DNA of 64,000 bases, from positions 216,698 to 280,697 of the forward strand of contig NZ_AKKV01000019.1 of the NCBI RefSeq assembly GCF_000269865.1, given 5' to 3'. A program made the position numbers and the translations under genes. This DNA is from Fictibacillus macauensis ZFHKF-1. Its GTDB lineage: Bacteria; Bacillota; Bacilli; Bacillales; Fictibacillaceae. Position 1 is the first letter of the stretch. Every line of letters begins with the position of its first letter. Of this stretch, positions 1 to 7,014 are shown in pieces. Below the pieces are notes generated by a model that saw only the letters and a list, made by a program, of their open reading frames with translations, did not search any database and was not told where the DNA came from.

Positions 1-1
1 A

Positions 2-748
2 CAACAAGCTGATCACTACGTAACGAGCACGGTTCATGCAAATGGTCAAGATCTTGCGCAAATGGTAAACATTGCACGGCCGCAAGCCTCACAAACGGTA
101 CTTGATGTGGCGACGGGAGGAGGCCATGTGGCAAAGGCATTTTCTCCAAAAGTAAAAAAAGTGATTGCATTAGATTTAACGAAGAAAATGCTACAAGCTG
201 CGCAACACTTTGTATGCGACACAAGTGGATGTACGAATGTTGAGTTTGTACTTGGAGATGCTGAACACTTGCCATTTGCCGATGAGACGTTTGATATCGT
301 TACTTGCCGCATTGCTGCGCATCATTTTCCGAATGTAAACGCTTTTTTACATGAAGCTCATCGTGTGCTTCGTCCCGGGGGACAGCTGCTTCTCATTGAT
401 AATATAGCGCCAGAGCGGATGGAAGATGCTACGCTGTATAACGAAATTGAAAAGATGCGTGATTTCAGTCATTACCGAGCATGGCCTGTTTCTGAGTGGC
501 ATGAAATGACGAAGCAAGCAGGGCTGTGTGTGGAAACGTCGTTCGTGTTTGCGAAGCACCTAAATTTCCGAAGCTGGTGTGAACGAATGGGATTAGAAAC
601 CGATGCAATGGATGCGATCATGGTGAAAATGAAAGAAGCGCCTAAGACATGGAAGCGAGCATTTGACGTGCAAGAGCAGAATCAGCAAATCACTCGATTT
701 ACAGTGAACACACTATTCCTGCAAGCAAGAAAGGATTTGAGACGATGA
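2..748 (+). CDS. Class I SAM-dependent methyltransferase, 5' end outside the window
   Basis: The frame is open from base 2, and the residues before the first internal ATG (position 62) read QQADHYVTSTVHANGQDLAQ, which matches the usual N-terminus of UbiE/COQ5-like methyltransferases, so the gene starts before the window. Motif I is visible as VLDVATGGGHVA, followed by the acidic end of strand 2 (VIALDLT), motif II around LGDAEHLPFAD and the post-II stretch RVLRPGGQLLLIDN. This is a soluble methyltransferase of about 250 or more residues; the substrate cannot be read from sequence. Its stop codon overlaps (ATGA) the start of a decayed second methyltransferase, suggesting a former two-gene operon. 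Confidence 0.85.
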   Translation, partial: QQADHYVTSTVHANGQDLAQMVNIARPQASQTVLDVATGGGHVAKAFSPKVKKVIALDLTKKMLQAAQHFVCDTSGCTNVEFVLGDAEHLPFADETFDIVTCRIAAHHFPNVNAFLHEAHRVLRPGGQLLLIDNIAPERMEDATLYNEIEKMRDFSHYRAWPVSEWHEMTKQAGLCVETSFVFAKHLNFRSWCERMGLETDAMDAIMVKMKEAPKTWKRAFDVQEQNQQITRFTVNTLFLQARKDLRR

Positions 749-1010
749 CTTTAAACTTTCATGACAAGCGTTATCAAACATCTTATCAAACATGAGACGA
801 TGATGCGACATTGGGTGACAGCTGCTCCTTTTCGTGCACTTGATATCGGGTGGTGCTAAACACGTTACCGGAATTGATTTTTCTCAAGACATGATAGAAG
901 CGGCAAGTGAGTGGCTAAAGAGGGGATAGTGGAATTTCAAATATAATAGGTGAAACAGAATGCCAAGATCAGGGTTCGGACGGTGTGGATGACTGAGAAA
1001 GCGGACATTC
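745..1010 (+). pseudogene. Decayed class I SAM methyltransferase
   Basis: The reading starts at an ATG overlapping the previous stop and gives MTLNFHDKRYQTSYQT before a stop. A second frame then gives HWVTAAPFRALDIG, and a third gives GGAKHVTGIDFSQDMIEAA. These are the N-terminus, the start of motif I and the region after strand 2 of a methyltransferase. The segment between motif I and the second strand is missing and at least two frame changes and several stops separate the pieces. No intact frame spans the locus. The family is inferred from these short blocks only. Confidence 0.7.
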
Positions 1011-1046
1011 GACAATTTCCGGGGAAATAATAAGGAGTGAGATGGA

Positions 1047-1550
1047 GTGGACATTCGCCGTGCTACAGAAAAAGATGCTGCAGGCATTGCAGCTGTGCAA
1101 GTATTAACGTGGCAAGATACGTATCAAGGCATTGTAGCTGATGCGTATTTGCAAGAAATGTCGATTGTGAAACGAGAAAAAAAGTGGAAGAAACTCTTAG
1201 TAGAACAGAATGATATTGTGTACGTTGCTGTTGATAACGAGCGCATTATTGGCTTTATTTCTGGAGGTAGGAGTCGCTCACCACAAACAATCGATGAGGG
1301 AGAATTGTATGCCATCTACATTTTGCCACACTATCAAAAACGTGGAATAGGGTCTTTATTAATGAACCATCTGATTCAAGATTTACAGCACGTGTATGCT
1401 GTCATGTTAATTTGGGTTTTGCAAGATAATCCTTCAAAACGTGCTTATGAAAAGCTAGGTGCGGTCAAAGAATATGAACGATGGTTAACGATTGGAGAGC
1501 AATCATTAAAAGCGGAAGGATACGTACTAAAAGTAGGGAGGAATAGTTGA
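1047..1550 (+). CDS. GNAT family N-acetyltransferase
   Basis: A 167-residue protein with the GNAT layout: N-terminal IRRATEKDAAGIAAVQ, a central beta strand IGFISGG, and the acetyl-CoA binding motif A as ILPHYQKRGIGSLLM near residues 90-105, followed by a C-terminal strand ending in GYVLKVG. Length is normal for single-domain GNATs. A GTG start at 1047 is preferred because AAGGAGTGAG lies directly upstream at proper spacing. The acceptor substrate is unknown. It follows the decayed methyltransferase and is followed at once by the trpE promoter, whose -35 hexamer overlaps the stop codon, so the two genes are probably separate transcription units. Confidence 0.85.
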   Translation: MDIRRATEKDAAGIAAVQVLTWQDTYQGIVADAYLQEMSIVKREKKWKKLLVEQNDIVYVAVDNERIIGFISGGRSRSPQTIDEGELYAIYILPHYQKRGIGSLLMNHLIQDLQHVYAVMLIWVLQDNPSKRAYEKLGAVKEYERWLTIGEQSLKAEGYVLKVGRNS

Positions 1551-1575
1551 CAGTTTTCCGACGGTTCGTTATATT
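1547..1575 (+). promoter_or_regulatory. Sigma-A promoter of trpE
   Basis: A consensus -35 TTGACA (1547-1552) is followed after exactly 17 bp by TATATT (1570-1575). This predicts transcription from about 1582, just before the GAG/TAG repeat run of the leader. The -35 overlaps the end of the upstream acetyltransferase gene. Confidence 0.75.
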
Positions 1576-1595
1576 GAAACTTAAATTGTAAGCAT

Positions 1596-1657
1596 GAGGT
1601 TAAGAGCTGAGTAGAGAGTAGAGCGTAATACAAAGAGCAGAGAAGAGCAGAGATTAG
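1596..1657 (+). promoter_or_regulatory. TRAP-binding site (GAG/TAG repeats) in the trpE leader
   Basis: GAG or TAG triplets start at 1604, 1609, 1614 and 1619 and again at 1635, 1640, 1645, 1650 and 1655, each run on an exact 5-nt pitch (triplet plus two spacers). Further triplets at 1596 and 1621 bring the total to about eleven, the number bound by the 11-subunit trp RNA-binding attenuation protein (TRAP, mtrB). The last triplets overlap a small stem (1653-1658 with 1662-1667) followed by only a weak T-run, and the site ends about 42 nt before the trpE start. Control could therefore be attenuation, translation, or both; the anti-terminator was not resolved. Confidence 0.8.
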
Positions 1658-1699
1658 CAAAGCTAATTTCGTCTCTTAATTTGAAGGGATGAGTTTAGA

Positions 1700-3208
1700 A
1701 TGATGAAACCTAGCTTAGAAGAAGTGAAGATGCTAGCGAAGGAGTATAACTTAATTCCAGTTAGCATGGAAGTGATGGGTGATGTTCATACCGTCATTGA
1801 ATTATACAAAACATATCATGACGAAGCATATTCGTTTTTACTAGAAAGTGTGGAGGGTGGTCAACAATGGGCTCGCTATTCCTACATTGGAAAAAATCCA
1901 TTTATGATCGTTTCCTGTAAAGAAGGAACGACTTCCGTCCTACGTAATCAGAAACAAGAGGTGCACCAAGGTCACCCAATTGATGTTTTAAAAACGCTCC
2001 TTAACGCTTATAAAAGTCCCCAACAAGAAGATTTACCTCCATTTACAGGTGGTGCTGTCGGTTATTTTGGTTACGATATCCTACAATATTTTCAACAGAT
2101 TCCACCACATGCAACCAATCAAAAAAATACAGATGAATTGAAGTTTTTATTTGTGGATGAATTGATTGTGTTTGATCATTTTAAGCATTCTATTCAATTC
2201 GTAAGCAATGTTCATATACCAGAAGGTGCTAGCGATCAAGAGATTGAATCCGCTTATGAAGCGGCTCGGCAGGTGATCAACGAAACGATGGATCACATCA
2301 ATTCAGCAAAAATGAACCATTATCCAAGCGATTTACAACCCATGATCCCACAAGAGGTTCAGTTAGAGAATATACGCTCCAACATGAGCAAAGAAGAATT
2401 TTTTGACATGGTTCACAAAGCGAAAGACTATATTGCTGCGGGTGATATCTTTCAAGTTGTTTTATCGCAATGCTTTGAAATGGACGTGACAGCAGATCCG
2501 TTAGACGTTTATCGAGTGCTACGGGTGTTAAATCCATCGGCCTATATGTACGTGTTGAAAATGCCAGATGAAGTCATCGTTGGTTCGTCACCTGAATTGC
2601 TCGTTAAAGTAGATGGAGATGAAGTGCGAACGCGTCCGATAGCCGGAACGCGACCACGTGGTATGACACCGTTAGAAGATGAGCAGCTAGCACAAGAGTT
2701 ACTAGCAGACCAAAAAGAAGTGGCAGAGCATTTGATGTTAGTTGATTTAGGACGAAATGACATCGGTCGTGTCTCAGCATACGGAAGTGTTGATGTGGCT
2801 AGCTTTATGAAAATTGAAAAATATTCACATGTGATGCACATCGTCTCCGATGTAGTAGGAACATTGCGTAGTGACCAAGATTTCTTTGACGCGCTCGTCT
2901 CATGCATGCCTGCTGGGACGTTATCAGGAGCTCCAAAAGTACGAGCTATGCAAATTATTGCGGAACTAGAAAAAGAAGCACGAGGGCCATACGGTGGCGC
3001 AATTGGTTACTTATCTTTTTCCGGAAATATGGATTCTTGTATTACGATTCGGACCATTTTATTTAAACATGGAAAAGCTTATATTCAAGCAGGTGCAGGG
3101 ATTGTAGCCGACTCTGTAGCGCAAAGTGAGTACGAAGAAACGTTCAATAAGGCAAAAGCCCTTTTAAAAGCCATTCAGACGGCAGAAGCTATGCAAGTAT
3201 CACTATAA
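1700..3208 (+). CDS. trpE: Anthranilate synthase component I
   Basis: A 502-residue chorismate-utilising enzyme that converts chorismate, with glutamine-derived ammonia from TrpG, to anthranilate, the first step of tryptophan synthesis. The N-terminal domain carries LLES at residues 47-50, part of the tryptophan feedback site. The catalytic domain has GDIFQVVLSQ, GSSPELLV, PIAGTRPRG (about residues 313-321; PIAGT is typical of TrpE, whereas PabB usually has PIKGT), LVDLGRNDIG, and the C-terminal PAGTLSGAPK and IQAGAGIVADS. The start is ATGATG behind a GAAGGGATGAG-like site. No trpD, trpC, trpF, trpB or trpA follows; the gene ends against the dispersed element, so it stands alone, with its own promoter and TRAP leader. 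Confidence 0.93.
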   Translation: MMKPSLEEVKMLAKEYNLIPVSMEVMGDVHTVIELYKTYHDEAYSFLLESVEGGQQWARYSYIGKNPFMIVSCKEGTTSVLRNQKQEVHQGHPIDVLKTLLNAYKSPQQEDLPPFTGGAVGYFGYDILQYFQQIPPHATNQKNTDELKFLFVDELIVFDHFKHSIQFVSNVHIPEGASDQEIESAYEAARQVINETMDHINSAKMNHYPSDLQPMIPQEVQLENIRSNMSKEEFFDMVHKAKDYIAAGDIFQVVLSQCFEMDVTADPLDVYRVLRVLNPSAYMYVLKMPDEVIVGSSPELLVKVDGDEVRTRPIAGTRPRGMTPLEDEQLAQELLADQKEVAEHLMLVDLGRNDIGRVSAYGSVDVASFMKIEKYSHVMHIVSDVVGTLRSDQDFFDALVSCMPAGTLSGAPKVRAMQIIAELEKEARGPYGGAIGYLSFSGNMDSCITIRTILFKHGKAYIQAGAGIVADSVAQSEYEETFNKAKALLKAIQTAEAMQVSL

Positions 3209-3419
3209 AAGAAGAGACTGAGACACAACACTTCCTCTGTCTCGTGGCGCACGCGAGGAATAGACTTGATTGTGCGCGAATCGGAACTTTACTCTTTTCG
3301 CCATCATTGAAGAGCTTTTACGTTATTTCTTCTCATTTTTGAGCGCATTTACGAGATCATCTCTTCATTTTTGCTATTTTTCATCCCTTACCTACGTTGT
3401 AGGAAGCAATTTACCTAGT

Positions 3420-3531
3420 CTGCGCGCGAATCGAAGGCTCCTGCGCGCGAACGGACCTGGTCTGCGCGCGAATCGGGGGTTCCTGCGCGCGAACGGACTT
3501 GGTCTGCGCGCGTATGGACGGCCCGCGCGCG
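3420..3531 (+). repeat. 21-bp tandem array (TGCGCGCG units), copy 1
   Basis: About five units of 21 bp, each starting CTGCGCGCG. Two unit types alternate, ending GAATCGAAGGCTC or similar (type A) and GAACGGACCTGGT or similar (type B), so the higher-order period is 42 bp. The last units degenerate into CGTATGGACGG and CGCGCGTTTAC. Confidence 0.9.
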
Positions 3532-3621
3532 TTTACAAAGTGCTCTCTACGCCATTTTTGGTGCATTCGATGGCTACTTATATACAGCAAGACAATCTAA
3601 AATCAAACGAACGAGCGACAT

Positions 3622-3667
3622 AAAAAAATGGCTTCATCACCGAAACGGATGATGAAGCCATTTTTTA
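3622..3667. terminator. Bidirectional terminator inside element copy 1
   Basis: A 12-bp stem ATGGCTTCATCA / TGATGAAGCCAT with an 11-nt loop is flanked by A-run and T-run, so it can terminate in both directions. It lies at the distal end of the element and is the first strong terminator after trpE; it also serves the convergent peroxiredoxin gene. Confidence 0.85.
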
Positions 3668-3705
3668 TGTGCTAAGGCTGTTTATGTCCTATCCTCTTTT
3701 ATTTC

Positions 3706-4203
3706 TTATAATGTTTTTTGAATATATTTAATCGTTTTGCGTAAGTCTTCGGCAGAAGGTCGACCGAAAGGACCAGTTTGTACGGAAATATGAAGGATAC
3801 GCTTCTCAGGGTCAATGAGGAAAACGCCTGGTTCACCATGATGACCGTGATCTTCATATAATGTATCTTCATGTGTATAAACACCGAAAGCTTTTAGTGC
3901 TTCTTCTTTTTCATCATGTAATACTGGGAAACTAATGTGATGATTTTCTTTCAGCTTTTGAAGATTTTCTGGTTGATCTGTAGAAATCGCCATCACATGT
4001 GTATTTAACTCTTTGAATACGTGCAAATTTTCTTGCAAGTCTTGAAGCTGCTCGTTACAAACCGGGCACCATTCACCACGGAAAAAGACGAGTAGATGGA
4101 AACGGTTATCATCCTTTAAATGATCATGTAGATGAAAGGGTTTATTGTCACTCGTTTGTGCTGTAAAGTTAGGAGCTTGATCTCCAAGTTGTAATTGTGT
4201 CAT
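3706..4203 (-). CDS. Peroxiredoxin family protein (AhpC/TSA-like)
   Basis: A thioredoxin-fold peroxiredoxin: LQLGDQAPNFTAQ at the N-terminus, LVFFRGEWCPVCNEQ with a CPVC active site near residues 50-53, AISTDQPENLQKL, PVLHDEKEEALKAFGVY, and the C-terminal GVFLIDPEKRILHI. It is expected to reduce peroxides in the cytoplasm through a thiol donor. The active-site stretch lacks the classical Thr-x-x-Cys of AhpC and resembles bacterioferritin-comigratory or redoxin-like proteins. The frame is open up to 4278, but the family start fits the ATG at 4203 (or 4209). No strong ribosome binding site precedes either ATG; GAGGTGA further upstream would suit a start near 4242, so the N-terminus is uncertain. 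Confidence 0.82.
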   Translation of the reverse strand: MTQLQLGDQAPNFTAQTSDNKPFHLHDHLKDDNRFHLLVFFRGEWCPVCNEQLQDLQENLHVFKELNTHVMAISTDQPENLQKLKENHHISFPVLHDEKEEALKAFGVYTHEDTLYEDHGHHGEPGVFLIDPEKRILHISVQTGPFGRPSAEDLRKTIKYIQKTL

Positions 4204-4350
4204 ATGCATTGCTGCTACTACTTTGTATAGTAACAGCTTCACCTCGCTTTCATAATTTCTTACTCTACTATTCCTCAAATTTTTTCATTTCAAACATTGT
4301 AATAAATATAGATATAATGTCTCATCCTAAGAAGCGAGGATGGTGAGTGT

Positions 4351-5409
4351 ATGAAGCTATTAAAAGAATTAACCGAAGCAAATGGTGCCCCAGGATATGA
4401 GGGAGCCATTCGGAAAATTATGAAGCGAGAAATGGAACAAGCAAAAGCAACTATTGTCACCGATCATATAGGTAGTGTGTTTGCGCAGAAGATTGGTGAT
4501 GAAAATGGACCTAAAGTAATGCTAGCGGGTCATCTGGATGAAGTTGCCTTCATGGTGAGTGAAATAACGAATAACGGGTATTTGCGATTTGTTCCGCTCG
4601 GAGGTTGGTGGGACCAAGTATTATTATCACAACGCGTTCACGTGATGGCAAAAACAAAAACGTATACGGGCGTCATAGGTTCGAAACCTCCGCACATTTT
4701 AAGGCCAGAAGAACGAAATAAAGTGTATCCGATGCGAGAAATGTTTATTGATATTGGTGCTCATAGTGATCAAGAGGTAGAGGAATGGGGTGTTCGCGTT
4801 GGTGATCCGATTATGCCCATTTGTCCCTTTGAAATCCTTCCTGATGGTGATACGATTTTAGCCAAGGCACTAGATAATCGCGTAGGCTGTTATTTAGCAC
4901 TTTCTGTACTTGCGAACTTACAAAAGTGCGATCACCCGAATGTTGTTTTTTGTGGAGCGACCGTTCAAGAAGAAGTAGGCTTGCGTGGAGCAGCAACTGC
5001 GCCGTCGATTATTGAGCCCGAGGTGGCGATTGCCATGGATGTAGGAATTGCTCAAGATGGACCGAGTGACAATGGAAATAAAGCAAAGCTTGGTTCTGGT
5101 CCACTTATTACGTTTTTAGATTCATCGATGATTCCGCATATCGGCTTGCGCGATTTTGTCATTGAGGTTGCCAATGCCGAACAAATTCCGTATCAAGTAG
5201 ATGTATTACTTGGCGGTGGGACAGATGCGGGGCGATTCCATTTGTTTAAAAAAGGGGTTCCTTCCCTCGTAGTAGGGGTAGCTGCTCGCTATATTCATAG
5301 CCACGTATCCATGATTAGTAAACGCGATTTAGAGCAAGCAAGTGCACTGTTAACAGCTGTAGTGAAACGATTAAATAAAAAAGAAACAAGCTCATTCATA
5401 GATTTTTAA
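4351..5409 (+). CDS. M42 family glutamyl aminopeptidase/endoglucanase-type metallopeptidase
   Basis: A 352-residue M42 aminopeptidase similar to B. subtilis YtoP/YsdC/FrvX. Metal-site motifs are visible in order: LAGHLDEVAFMV, ILAKALDNRVGCYLA (bridging Asp), TVQEEVGLRGA (catalytic and metal Glu), VAIAMDVG and the C-terminal YIHSHVSMISKRDLE. It is a cytoplasmic, cocatalytic-metal peptidase that trims N-terminal residues from peptides. The start is ATG behind a GAGGATGGTGAG stretch. It is divergent from the peroxiredoxin gene and is followed by the P5C reductase gene after a short hairpin. Confidence 0.9.
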   Translation: MKLLKELTEANGAPGYEGAIRKIMKREMEQAKATIVTDHIGSVFAQKIGDENGPKVMLAGHLDEVAFMVSEITNNGYLRFVPLGGWWDQVLLSQRVHVMAKTKTYTGVIGSKPPHILRPEERNKVYPMREMFIDIGAHSDQEVEEWGVRVGDPIMPICPFEILPDGDTILAKALDNRVGCYLALSVLANLQKCDHPNVVFCGATVQEEVGLRGAATAPSIIEPEVAIAMDVGIAQDGPSDNGNKAKLGSGPLITFLDSSMIPHIGLRDFVIEVANAEQIPYQVDVLLGGGTDAGRFHLFKKGVPSLVVGVAARYIHSHVSMISKRDLEQASALLTAVVKRLNKKETSSFIDF

Positions 5410-5430
5410 GAAAATTACGTTACAATAGAG

Positions 5431-5468
5431 AAAAAGGTGTTCATGAGTAATCGAGCGCCTTTCTTTTC
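5431..5468 (+). terminator. Short hairpin after the M42 peptidase
   Basis: AAAGGTG pairs with CGCCTTT (one G-T pair) around a 16-nt loop, followed by TCTTTTCATTTT. It is a weak candidate because the T-run is interrupted. Confidence 0.4.
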
Positions 5469-5491
5469 ATTTTATTTAGACGAGGTGTGCG

Positions 5492-6292
5492 ATGAAAAGA
5501 ACCTATTTATTTATTGGAGCCGGTCGCATGGCAGCTGCCATGGTCAAAGGTTTAAAGGCCTCATGCGACGATCAGGTTACAATTTATGCTGCTAATTCAG
5601 GCAATAAAGAAAGGCTTGAAATCTTCTGTACCGCCTATCAACTTTTCCCTGTGGTAGAAAATTGGACAGATTACATAACGAAAGTGGACACGATCGTTCT
5701 AGCCATGCCACCTTCGCAACAACAAGATATTCTACAGCAGTTGGCCCCTTTCGTAACAACGCAGCTTATTATTTCTGTAGCGGCAGGTAAAGGATTACGC
5801 GAGATGCAAAAGTACCTTCCTGACCAAACAGCGGTTGCTTGGGTCATGCCCAATACGGCTGCTCAAATCGGACAATCCATGTCTCTTTATACAACGTCTA
5901 CGATATCAGAAGCGCAAAAAAGTGCATTACACGTATTATTAGAGAGCATAGGGGAAGCTAAAGAATGCAGTGAAGAACAAATTCATACGCTAACTGCAAT
6001 TACAGGAAGTGCTCCAGCGTTTGTATATGAATTTGCCATGAGTTTAATGGATGCAGCAGGTAATGCTCAGTTAGCTGAAGAAGAATTACAAGAACTCGTT
6101 GCACAAATGATTTACGGAGCGGCCATGATGCTTAAAAGTTCATCGTCACCAGCAGAATTACGAGAGGCCGTTACTACTCCTGGAGGGGCAACAGCAGCGG
6201 GGCTGGATGTTCTTTACGCAAAGAACTTTCAGAAGGTCATTCATGAGGCAATCCAAGCGACATCTGAGCGAGCACGGATACTCGGAAACTAA
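5492..6292 (+). CDS. proC: Pyrroline-5-carboxylate reductase family protein
   Basis: A 266-residue ProC-family enzyme that reduces 1-pyrroline-5-carboxylate to proline with NAD(P)H. The N-terminal nucleotide-binding site reads FIGAGRMAAAMVKG, the middle has ISVAAGKGL and WVMPNTAAQIGQSM, and the C-terminal proline/P5C-binding helix has TAITGSAPAFVYEF and the signature REAVTTPGGATAAGLDVL. Length is typical. The start ATG at 5492 follows GACGAGGTG. B. subtilis has several paralogues (ProG, ProH, ProI, ComER); which one this matches was not decided. The upstream peptidase gene is on the same strand, 82 bp away. Confidence 0.88.
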   Translation: MKRTYLFIGAGRMAAAMVKGLKASCDDQVTIYAANSGNKERLEIFCTAYQLFPVVENWTDYITKVDTIVLAMPPSQQQDILQQLAPFVTTQLIISVAAGKGLREMQKYLPDQTAVAWVMPNTAAQIGQSMSLYTTSTISEAQKSALHVLLESIGEAKECSEEQIHTLTAITGSAPAFVYEFAMSLMDAAGNAQLAEEELQELVAQMIYGAAMMLKSSSSPAELREAVTTPGGATAAGLDVLYAKNFQKVIHEAIQATSERARILGN

Positions 6293-6325
6293 GGACGATT
6301 GATGTTCTAAAAAAAGAGGAGTTCT

Positions 6326-6919
6326 ATGAGTAAAGATATTTTATCATTTATTGTTCATTATCAGTATATTGGTATCTTTTTAGCACTGTGTTTAGGGATT
6401 ATTGGGCTTCCCATTCCAGATGAAGTATTGTTAACGTTTTCTGGTTATTTAATCTCGCAAGGAAAAATGGAGTTTTTTCTAGCACTGTTGTTTGCTTTTG
6501 CAGGCGCAGTATCCGGTATAACCTTAAGTTATGTGTTAGGTAAAAAGCTAGGCTTACCATTCCTACGAAAATTCGGTCCTAAAATTGGCATACATGAGGA
6601 TAAAATAGAAGTCACCCAAAAGTATTTTCAAAAGTATGGAAATATCGTGTTACTGATCGGATATTTTATTCCCGGTGTGCGTCATTTATCGGCGTATGTG
6701 GCCGGCATATCAGATATGAGCTGGCGTAAGTTTATGTTTTATGCGTATTCGGGAGGTCTGATTTGGGCATCTTTTTTCTTAATCTTAGGCAAGTCGCTTG
6801 GAGCGAAGTGGAAGTTAGTAGAGGAATATGCCCGTGAATTTGGTTTATATGCCTTGCTAATTGCTGCTGTTATTGCACTCGTCATATGGCTCATTTATCG
6901 AAAAAAACAAAAACGTTAA
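6326..6919 (+). CDS. DedA family membrane protein (copy 1)
   Basis: A 197-residue DedA/SNARE-associated (VTT) membrane protein with several hydrophobic segments. Diagnostic motifs are GIIGLPIPDEVLLTFSGY near residues 22-39, the glycine-rich YVLGKKLGLPFLRKFGPKIG, and the arginine motif GYFIPGVRHLSAYVAGISDMSWRKF (read in two parts). DedA proteins act in lipid homeostasis, and members in B. subtilis and S. aureus move undecaprenyl phosphate across the membrane. Its paralogue lies at 8759-9376, on the other side of a lipid-flippase gene transcribed the opposite way. The start ATG follows AAAGAGGAG. Confidence 0.9.
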   Translation: MSKDILSFIVHYQYIGIFLALCLGIIGLPIPDEVLLTFSGYLISQGKMEFFLALLFAFAGAVSGITLSYVLGKKLGLPFLRKFGPKIGIHEDKIEVTQKYFQKYGNIVLLIGYFIPGVRHLSAYVAGISDMSWRKFMFYAYSGGLIWASFFLILGKSLGAKWKLVEEYAREFGLYALLIAAVIALVIWLIYRKKQKR

Positions 6920-6961
6920 AAGCATGGCAGAGAATAGTCTTCTCAAGCCATGCTTTTTACA
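6918..6961. terminator. Terminator between DedA copy 1 and the flippase gene
   Basis: AAAGCATGGC / GCCATGCTTT stem with a loop of about 17 nt and T-run; the A-run before the stem makes it usable by the convergent gene. Confidence 0.85.
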
Positions 6962-7014
6962 TGAATTTCTGTGATCTTACGAGATGTGTAAAATATAAAG
7001 CTTTCCAAAAAATA

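Larger units (their letters stand above)
3211..3700 (+). mobile_element. Dispersed MITE-like element, copy 1
   Basis: The element begins 3 bp after the trpE stop with GACTGAGACACAA and ends with the inverted counterpart of GATAGGACATAA near 3680-3692, giving imperfect terminal inverted repeats. In order it contains a left flank (3211-3290), an AT-rich module with TTTTGAGCGCATTTACGAGA (about 3290-3419), a GC-rich 21-bp tandem array (3420-3531), a spacer and a terminator hairpin (3622-3667). Copy 3 at the window end matches the left flank, module and array in the same orientation. Copy 2 matches the ends, array, spacer and hairpin in the opposite orientation. No transposase is encoded; the mobile label is inferred from repetition and end structure. 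Confidence 0.7.

Noticed and set aside
3270..3623. Open frame of 117 codons with LRANRGFLRANG-type repeats
   Set aside because: It is created by the 21-bp array (a multiple of three), has no ribosome site, and the equivalent frames in the other copies differ; not a gene.
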